Source: CAYVBJ01 sp964449075 | Lineage (GTDB): Bacteria > Bacteroidota > Rhodothermia > Balneolales > Balneolaceae | Assembly: GCA_964449075.1 (NCBI GenBank) | Contig: CAYVBJ010000073.1 | Span: 1-12,165 of the forward strand | Direction: 5' to 3' | Length of the DNA: 12,165 nucleotides | In this document: piece by piece, positions 6,903 to 12,165 of the stretch | Layout: every line of letters begins with the position of its first letter | Position numbering within the stretch: position 1 is the first letter of the stretch | Program-made: the position numbers and the translations under genes | The notes under the pieces: model-generated | Database searches by the model: none | What the model was told of the DNA's origin: nothing | What the model saw: the letters and a program-made list of their open reading frames with translations, nothing else

Positions 6903-8669
6903 TTAAAAAGGCCAAATAATTGGCACCAAAAGTATGGTTATTATGGCTACAATCAAATTTAAGGGCAGCCCGATTCTCAGAAAGTCGGAAAATCGATAAC
7001 CGCCAGCACCATACACCATCAGATTTGTCTGATAACCGATGGGTGTTGCAAAACTTGCTGAAGCCGCAAACATTATTGTCATTACATAGGGCATATAGTG
7101 CACATCTAGAGAGGCAGCTACAGAGAGCGCAAAGGGGAAAATAAGAACTGCTGCTGCATTATTAGTTATCAGCTCGGTTAACATCCAGGTAACCAGGTAA
7201 ACGGCAATGAGCGCAAGATAGGGCTGGTCGCCGGCAAAACCGATAAATGTACCAGCGAGATTCTCTGCCATACCCGTAACCTGCAGGGCATTGCCAATTC
7301 CCAAAGCCGACGCAATCACAATAAGTACCTGCCAGTCGATACTGCTGCGTGCATCATTAACACTCACACAACCCGTAACCACCATCACGCCGGCCGCTAA
7401 AAAAGAGGCCTGAAACATACTCAAAACATTAAAGGTAGCCAGCAATACCATGCCTGCTAAAATAGCCCATGCCAAGCTACTTTTCTTATAGTTAAGAGTT
7501 CCCTTGTTTGAGAGCGTGCTTACCAGTAGAAAATCACTGGAGTATTTATAACGTTGTGTGAAATCACGCGGAGCTTCCATTAACAGAATGTCACCTGTTT
7601 TTAGCTCAATATCTCCTACCTTTTTTTCAATCCTCTCCCCTTTTCTGGAAACGGCCACCACCACAGCTCCAAATCTGTTTCGAAACTCACCATCTTTGAT
7701 GGATTTTCCGTTTAAAGGATTGGTTTGAGAAACCACAGCTTCAATCAAGTGACGGTCTCTGCGGGGAGTATCAAGCTTAAAGACCTGGTCGGTTGCCGGT
7801 TCAAGTCCCTGCATATCCTGAAGGTCAACAATTGAATCAACAAGTCCGGTAAAAATTAAGCGATCGCCTCCAAGCAGCACCTCATCCGGCTCTGCAGCCG
7901 CCATGATAGCACCGTCTCGAATAATTTCAACCAAAAAAAGGCCTGGTAAATGTCTCAGCCCGGCTTCCTCAACCGTTGTGTTTTCAATTGGGCTTCCAGA
8001 TTTCAAAATCATTTCGATGGTATACTCACGCGTATTTTCGAACGATGAGTAGGCTGATGATATGTCGGGCAGGAGCTTACGCCCAAATGTAATCAAATAG
8101 ATAAATCCGGCAATGGCAATTGGAACTCCAACAAAGGCTGGGTCAAACAGGTTTAGGTAAACGTCTTTCTCTGAAATTAGAAGTCCGTTAACGATCAGGT
8201 TTGTGCTTGTTCCAATCAGTGTACATGTACCGCCGAGTATGGCAGCATAACTGAGTGGAATAAGCAGTTTTGAAACAGGCACTCGATACTTCCTTCCCCA
8301 CTCCTGTAGGGCAGGTATAAATGAAGCAACGATGGGCGTATTATTTAAAAAAGCACTCATCCCCATAATAGGGGTTATAATTCTGGTCTGTATACTTCGT
8401 ATACCATTTGGTTTATTCAATAATCTTTTAATAATGAGCTGAACACCGCCGGTCTCTTTTAATCCGGCTGCTACAATGTAGAGTGCACCTACAGTCAGCA
8501 TACCCTCATTGGAAAAGCCAACCAATGCCTGTGAGGGGGTTACAATTCCGGCGATAATGATAACAGTTAAGACACCTGCAAAAATAAAATCAGCAGGGTA
8601 GTTTTTTACTGCCAGGAGAAGAATTGAAATGAAGATTAATAAAAGTAGAAGGCCTTCAGTTATTCCCAA
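6903..8669 (-). CDS. SLC13/DASS-family permease with two TrkA-C domains, probable sulfate transporter
   Basis: This 588-residue inner-membrane carrier has membrane helices in two blocks (about 1-200 and 395-588). Between them is a cytoplasmic insert with two TrkA-C/RCK_C-like domains at about 208-290 and 300-385 (for example KSGSPIENTTVEEAGLRHLP, and NPLNGKSIKDGEF). The paired carrier motifs NNTP (109-112) and NNAAA (503-507) match the ion- and substrate-binding hairpins of the SLC13 family. Family members carry sulfate, dicarboxylates or other anions with sodium; sulfate is inferred here from the cysQ, cysD and cysN-cysC genes that follow. The start is TTG at 8669: no in-frame ATG or GTG lies between it and the stop at 8694-8696, and the hydrophobic first helix follows directly. 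An ATG at 8689-8691 is in another frame. It is the first gene of the minus-strand row, so its promoter should lie in the divergent gap. Confidence 0.9.
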   Translation of the reverse strand: MGITEGLLLLLIFISILLLAVKNYPADFIFAGVLTVIIIAGIVTPSQALVGFSNEGMLTVGALYIVAAGLKETGGVQLIIKRLLNKPNGIRSIQTRIITPIMGMSAFLNNTPIVASFIPALQEWGRKYRVPVSKLLIPLSYAAILGGTCTLIGTSTNLIVNGLLISEKDVYLNLFDPAFVGVPIAIAGFIYLITFGRKLLPDISSAYSSFENTREYTIEMILKSGSPIENTTVEEAGLRHLPGLFLVEIIRDGAIMAAAEPDEVLLGGDRLIFTGLVDSIVDLQDMQGLEPATDQVFKLDTPRRDRHLIEAVVSQTNPLNGKSIKDGEFRNRFGAVVVAVSRKGERIEKKVGDIELKTGDILLMEAPRDFTQRYKYSSDFLLVSTLSNKGTLNYKKSSLAWAILAGMVLLATFNVLSMFQASFLAAGVMVVTGCVSVNDARSSIDWQVLIVIASALGIGNALQVTGMAENLAGTFIGFAGDQPYLALIAVYLVTWMLTELITNNAAAVLIFPFALSVAASLDVHYMPYVMTIMFAASASFATPIGYQTNLMVYGAGGYRFSDFLRIGLPLNLIVAIITILLVPIIWPF

Positions 8670-8998
8670 AATATTGTATATGTCTGTACATGGTTAAGTA
8701 GGAATTCTAGAATTATCATCACAAGATATGGTCTTTATAATACAATGAAACACTATATCAGAAAAGAGATTCAAGACCAAAATTATCTTTCTCATGAAGA
8801 TAGCATTCATACTGTTAACTTCTTCTTGGTTTCTGTAGACTTTTTAGAGTATCAAATTTTATACTTGTTCAGTGCAAATTCAATTACGTTCGTATATTGT
8901 TTAAGATTTTTTTTATTCTCCATCCCGAAAGGATTTGAGTAGACCAATGAATTATTGAAAATGGGGGTTGCATTATCAAAGATACGACTGTTGAACGC
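8670..8998. other. Divergent intergenic region between permease and glycosyltransferase genes
   Basis: This 329-bp AT-rich stretch separates the minus-strand sulfate block from the plus-strand heptose block and should hold promoters for both. I see a perfect 12-bp palindrome AATTCTAGAATT at 8703-8714, about 35 bp upstream of the permease start, and a sigma70-like box pair at 8713-8741. A small stem TATCTT/AAGATA lies near 8786-8804. A 65-codon plus-strand frame (8745-8942) has no family signature and I do not call it a gene. No tRNA or known RNA is apparent. Confidence 0.6.
8713..8741 (+). promoter_or_regulatory. Possible sigma70-like promoter for the heptose block
   Basis: TTATCA (8713-8718) and a perfect TATAAT (8736-8741) are spaced by 17 bp, pointing toward the glycosyltransferase gene. 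The -35 matches consensus at 4 of 6 bases. A transcript would have a leader of about 250 bases, which is long. The sequence is AT-rich, so chance is a real possibility, and Bacteroidota use a different promoter consensus. Confidence 0.25.
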
Positions 8999-10126
8999 TT
9001 GTTTATTCTAAGGCCTGATAATCTCGGAGACCTTGTTATATTCTCAGGCTGTTTAAAATATATTCGCAAGGCATATCCTAACGCACAGATCACAATTTGC
9101 GTAAAAAAATATGCTGTAAATCTCTTGGAGCATTGCCCATATATCGATGAAATTGTGATATGGGAACATGTACAAAAAACGATGTTCGACGATTTGCCTG
9201 AATTCAAAGGACGATGGCGGCTCATGAGTCTAATAAAGTATTTCAGGATTTTTAAACTTACTCTATTTAAACCCGAATATGATCTTTTTTTGTTGCCCCT
9301 GCGTTCTCCGACTATTGAAATGCATCAGTTTGCGAAATTTATTAGATCAAAAAGAAAGGTCTTTGTTGATGATAGAGCCAGAAAAACATTGGTAGGCGAT
9401 CAACAACTTCAAAAATTATATACCCATTTACATGTAGTTGAAGAAACAAGAGAATTTGATCATGAGCTCAATATTTACCGCGATTTTTTGAGATCTCTTG
9501 GTATAGATAAATCTGAGAAAGAGTTACACCCCGAGATTTTTACGACTGCAAACGATCGGGAGTGGGCAAATAAGCATCTTCATTCGTCTGGACAATCTAT
9601 ATCCTTGGCTATTTGTCCCGGTGTGACATCAAAGCCTGAGAAGTTTTATGCAGCCGCTAACTATAGAAAAGCACTCTCTCAGTTTCAAGAAATCACATTT
9701 TCAGTCTATATACTTGGTAGTAAAGGTGAAATGGAGCAGTGTAAACAAGTTGAAAGAGCACTGAGTGATTGTAAGCAGGTTGCTTCTATTCAGAACATTG
9801 CCGGTGAAACAACGATTCGCCAACTTGCGGAATGTATTCGACTTTGCGATATAACGATATCCAATGAAACCGGGGCTTTGCATATCGCAACAGCGTTAAA
9901 TAAGCCGACGATTGGAATATTAGGTGGCGGTCATTTTGGGAGATTTTATCCATGGGGAGATCCTGAAATTAACCTAACTGCACATCTTCCTATGGACTGT
10001 TATTTTTGCAACTGGAATTGCATCTATCCAACTATGAAATGTATTCATGATATGGAACCGGAGGTTATTTCGAATAAATTATCACAACTTCTTGAGACTC
10101 TTGGAAAACAAAATGCGCATGTATAA
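8999..10126 (+). CDS. Glycosyltransferase family 9, heptosyltransferase-like; start uncertain
   Basis: This GT9 protein (375 residues from the TTG start) resembles ADP-heptose:LPS heptosyltransferases, which add heptose to the lipid A-core in the cytoplasm. The N-terminal loop LRPDNLGDLVIFSG (4-17) and the C-domain stretch SNETGALHIATALNKPTIGILGG are the two hallmark regions. Near the C-terminus is a cysteine pattern C334-x2-C337-x3-C341-x6-C348 within DCYFCNWNCIYPTMKC, seen in a subset of GT9 proteins. The start is doubtful. TTG at 8999 gives MFILRPDN, but there is no ribosome site and the frame stays open back to 8951 without ATG or GTG. An ATG at 8961 is in another frame and would join this frame if the G5 run at 8963-8967 had six Gs, giving MGGCIIKDTTVERLFILRPDN. 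It heads the heptose block, 45 bp before the next gene. The acceptor sugar is unknown. Confidence 0.85.
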   Translation: MFILRPDNLGDLVIFSGCLKYIRKAYPNAQITICVKKYAVNLLEHCPYIDEIVIWEHVQKTMFDDLPEFKGRWRLMSLIKYFRIFKLTLFKPEYDLFLLPLRSPTIEMHQFAKFIRSKRKVFVDDRARKTLVGDQQLQKLYTHLHVVEETREFDHELNIYRDFLRSLGIDKSEKELHPEIFTTANDREWANKHLHSSGQSISLAICPGVTSKPEKFYAAANYRKALSQFQEITFSVYILGSKGEMEQCKQVERALSDCKQVASIQNIAGETTIRQLAECIRLCDITISNETGALHIATALNKPTIGILGGGHFGRFYPWGDPEINLTAHLPMDCYFCNWNCIYPTMKCIHDMEPEVISNKLSQLLETLGKQNAHV

Positions 10127-10171
10127 TCTATTCGTTTTATTTTAGAAGATTAATAAACAACTGAACCTTAT

Positions 10172-11302
10172 ATGCCAATATTGGAAGATAGAGACTACCC
10201 CTATTTCTGGGTCAACGGTAACATTGAATCCCCTGAGTCATCAGAATTGATTAATCGATGGAAAAATAAAGGGGAGAAAATTGTAACCACGAACGGTTGT
10301 TTTGACCTAATCCATCCCGGCCATGTCACTTTTTTAAAAAATGCCAGATCCCTGGGCAGCAAGTTGGTCATCGGTTTAAACAGCGATTCTTCCGTGCGGA
10401 GATTAAAGGGAAAAGGCAAACCTATCTTATCCGAAGCCGACCGGGCTACCATGCTCGATGCCTTAAGTTGTGTGGACGGTGTGGTAGTATATAGTGATGA
10501 TCTGCCCATCAAATTCCTTGATCTGGTTAAACCTGATATTCATTGCAAAGCTGCTGATTATTCAGCAAATGCACTTCCAGAGGCAGATACTGTTCGGAAA
10601 AATGGTGGTGAGGTGGCAATTTTACCTCTATCTGAAGGTGTTTCGAGTTCACAAATCATAGAAAGAATCAGGGCTTCTACAGAAGTTACGGGTGAAGACG
10701 AAACCGACCCTATTGATGATGCTGAAAATAGTGTTATGCAGTATTTTATGGACTCTTCGAACCTATACCGGCAAACAGCCTATCAACTGAAAAATTCTGT
10801 AATCAATTTTGCGGATATTATTTCGGAAACTCTTTTATCCGGAAACAAAATTCTGATTTGCGGAAATGGGGGAAGTGCAGCCGATTCTCAGCATATTGCG
10901 GCTGAGTTCGTGGGGCGTTTTAAACTGGAACGAAAAGCGTTACCGGCCATTGCACTAACTACCGATACCTCCGTGATAACGGCAATAGCAAACGACTATG
11001 GATTCGACCAGGTTTTTACAAGACAAGTTGCTGCACTGGGAAATGAAAACGACCTGCTTATTGCAATTTCTACAAGCGGGAATTCCAGAAACGTGGTTCA
11101 TGCAGTTAATGAGGCAAAACATCGTAACATGCAAGTAATCTCCCTAACCGGCCAAAAATCTTCTACTCTTAAGACACAATCAGATCTCTGTCTTCAGGTA
11201 CCCTCCGAAAATACCGCTTTAATCCAGCAGACTCATATTGGCATTTTACACATCGTTTGCGATATCGCCGAACAACGTATTTATAATACTGAAAACTTAT
11301 GA
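10172..11302 (+). CDS. Fusion of heptose-1-phosphate adenylyltransferase (RfaE2) and sedoheptulose-7-phosphate isomerase (GmhA)
   Basis: This 376-residue protein joins two cytoplasmic enzymes of ADP-heptose synthesis. Residues about 34-167 are the nucleotidyltransferase (HldE C-domain type): TTNGCFDLIHPGH (39-51) with the HxGH site (48-51), LNSDSSVRRLKGKGKP, and SSSQII (158-163); it turns D,D-heptose 1-phosphate and ATP into ADP-heptose. An acidic linker (171-186) follows. Residues about 188-370 are the SIS-fold isomerase GmhA: CGNGGSAADSQH (230-241), STSGNS (300-305), and His241, Glu245, Gln352 and His360 with the spacing of the zinc ligands known in GmhA. So the first and fourth steps of the pathway sit in one chain. 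In the classic arrangement the adenylyltransferase is fused to the kinase (HldE) instead. A small variation is KAADY where KGGDY is common. The ATG at 10172 leaves a roughly 30-residue N-terminal extension. Stop overlaps the gmhB start (ATGA). Confidence 0.93.
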   Translation: MPILEDRDYPYFWVNGNIESPESSELINRWKNKGEKIVTTNGCFDLIHPGHVTFLKNARSLGSKLVIGLNSDSSVRRLKGKGKPILSEADRATMLDALSCVDGVVVYSDDLPIKFLDLVKPDIHCKAADYSANALPEADTVRKNGGEVAILPLSEGVSSSQIIERIRASTEVTGEDETDPIDDAENSVMQYFMDSSNLYRQTAYQLKNSVINFADIISETLLSGNKILICGNGGSAADSQHIAAEFVGRFKLERKALPAIALTTDTSVITAIANDYGFDQVFTRQVAALGNENDLLIAISTSGNSRNVVHAVNEAKHRNMQVISLTGQKSSTLKTQSDLCLQVPSENTALIQQTHIGILHIVCDIAEQRIYNTENL

Positions 11303-11850
11303 GCATGCCGGCAGTTTTTTTAGACCGGGACGGCACAATTATTGAGGATACCGGCTACCCGGGCGACTCATCTCCCATTCATTTTCTTCCGGGTGCACCC
11401 GAAGCATTAAGAAAACTGCAAAAACAGTTTCTGTTGATCATTATCAGTAATCAGTCTGGAGTGGGAAGAGGTTTTATCACATTAGATGAAATGCACAGGG
11501 TTCACAATAAAATTTTAATAGAACTGGCCAAAGAAACTATAGAGATCACCGATTCATATATTTGTCCGCATGCTCCTTCGGAAAACTGTGAGTGCCGCAA
11601 ACCAAACTCCAAAATGTTAATCAATGCTGCCGAAAAATGGGAAATCAACTTGTCTCAATCGTACATGATTGGTGATAAGCTAAGTGATACTTTGGCTGGA
11701 AACCGTGCAGGGTGTAAAAGTATATTGCTCGATCAAAAAATAGCACCCGATCAGATCCGTGAGGAAAGCCATTTTCCGGATTATACTGCTCCTGATTTGA
11801 ATTCTGCTGCGGAGTGGATTATTAACGATCTCAAAAAAAACAAGTCGTAA
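11299..11850 (+). CDS. gmhB: D-glycero-D-manno-heptose 1,7-bisphosphate 7-phosphatase (GmhB)
   Basis: This 183-residue HAD phosphatase removes the 7-phosphate from heptose 1,7-bisphosphate, the third step toward ADP-heptose. HAD motifs are FLDRDGTI (7-14, nucleophile Asp9 and acid/base Asp11), SNQSG (50-54), the lysine in CRKP (Lys101) and GDKLSD (125-130). The zinc loop of GmhB is complete: Cys89, His91, Cys97 and Cys99 in CPHAPSENCECRKP. Length is normal for the family. The ATG at 11299 overlaps the fusion gene stop by 4 bp, suggesting translational coupling; a second ATG at 11305 would give MPAVFLDRDG and is also possible. Its neighbours supply the preceding and following pathway steps, which makes the assignment firm over related histidinol phosphatases. 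Confidence 0.95.
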   Translation: MSMPAVFLDRDGTIIEDTGYPGDSSPIHFLPGAPEALRKLQKQFLLIIISNQSGVGRGFITLDEMHRVHNKILIELAKETIEITDSYICPHAPSENCECRKPNSKMLINAAEKWEINLSQSYMIGDKLSDTLAGNRAGCKSILLDQKIAPDQIREESHFPDYTAPDLNSAAEWIINDLKKNKS

Positions 11851-11920
11851 AAGATTCTCTTTCTATATCGTACCTCTGTTACTATTTTCAACCCATAACA
11901 AATACAGAAATTTCTAGTAC

Positions 11921-12165
11921 ATGACTGATATTAAAATCGAGACCTTAACGCAGATTCTATCAAAGTTTGAGGGAAAAAATGTGTTAATTATCGGCGATTT
12001 TATGCTCGATGAATACGTTTGGGGATCCGTTAAACGTATCTCACCAGAAGCGCCGGTTCCAGTTGTAAATGTTGAAAAACGTACATACATGGCCGGTGGT
12101 GCAGGAAACACAGCATCCAATATCGCCTCGCTCGGCGGACATGCAAAAATTGCCGGGGTAATCGG
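11921..12165 (+). CDS. Heptose 7-phosphate kinase (HldA / HldE N-domain), cut by window edge
   Basis: Only the first 81 codons are present. They match the start of the PfkB-family kinase that phosphorylates D-glycero-D-manno-heptose 7-phosphate at C1: VLIIGDFMLDEYVWGSVKRISPEAPVPVV (21-49) and AGGAGNTASNIASLGG (58-73) are the hallmark N-terminal motifs of RfaE domain I. ATG at 11921 gives the expected short helix before the first strand; there is no Shine-Dalgarno sequence. It follows gmhB after 70 bp. Because the adenylyltransferase domain is already fused to GmhA upstream, I infer a stand-alone kinase, but a full bifunctional HldE cannot be excluded without the sequence past the edge. Confidence 0.92.
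   Translation, partial: MTDIKIETLTQILSKFEGKNVLIIGDFMLDEYVWGSVKRISPEAPVPVVNVEKRTYMAGGAGNTASNIASLGGHAKIAGVI

Noticed and set aside
8745..8942. Plus-strand frame of 65 codons in the divergent gap
   Set aside because: Composition is rich in Phe, Tyr, Ile and Leu as expected from random AT-rich DNA, with no recognised motif; it ends before the glycosyltransferase frame opens.

Overview
The window looks like part of a surface-polysaccharide and LPS region of a Gram-negative bacterium of the Bacteroidota / Balneolota / Rhodothermota type. Four things point there. The SLBB export protein has the long N-terminal region typical of that group. A CysN-CysC fusion is paired with CysD, CysQ and an SLC13 carrier. 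A free-standing four-helix-bundle (S23-like) gene is present. Start codons follow A/T-rich leaders with no clear Shine-Dalgarno sequence. The genus cannot be settled from this sequence alone.

Left part (1-8669), all on the minus strand. In transcription order: an SLC13/DASS permease with two TrkA-C domains (6903-8669); cysQ (6134-6889); after a 150-bp gap cysD (5075-5983); a four-helix-bundle gene (4606-4971); a cysN-cysC fusion (2626-4563); a sugar-nucleotide epimerase/dehydratase (1650-2606); and, after a 259-bp gap, the start of a Wza-like SLBB polysaccharide-export protein that runs off the left edge (1-1390). The logic is sulfate uptake, activation to APS and PAPS (CysD + CysN-CysC), and removal of the by-product PAP (CysQ). 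The adjoining genes are for glycan building and export. PAPS could feed sulfate assimilation or a sulfated glycan; no sulfotransferase or PAPS reductase lies in the window to decide.

The most unusual structure is at 4579-5076. The four-helix-bundle gene sits exactly between two 33-bp imperfect inverted repeats (28 of 33 positions match). The repeats have a 7-base rhythm (about GAGTTNT) and carry stop codons in all three frames. This cassette separates cysD from cysN, whose products form one enzyme.

Centre (8670-8998): a non-coding, divergent intergenic region with a possible sigma70-like promoter.

Right part (8999-12165), all on the plus strand, is an ADP-heptose block: a GT9 heptosyltransferase-like protein, a fusion of the heptose-1-phosphate adenylyltransferase (RfaE2/HldE C-domain) with sedoheptulose-7-phosphate isomerase (GmhA), then gmhB overlapping it by 4 bp, and the start of the heptose-7-phosphate kinase (HldA / HldE N-domain), cut by the right edge. 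Together these cover all steps from sedoheptulose 7-phosphate to ADP-D-glycero-D-manno-heptose except the final epimerisation (HldD), plus a possible transferase that uses the product.
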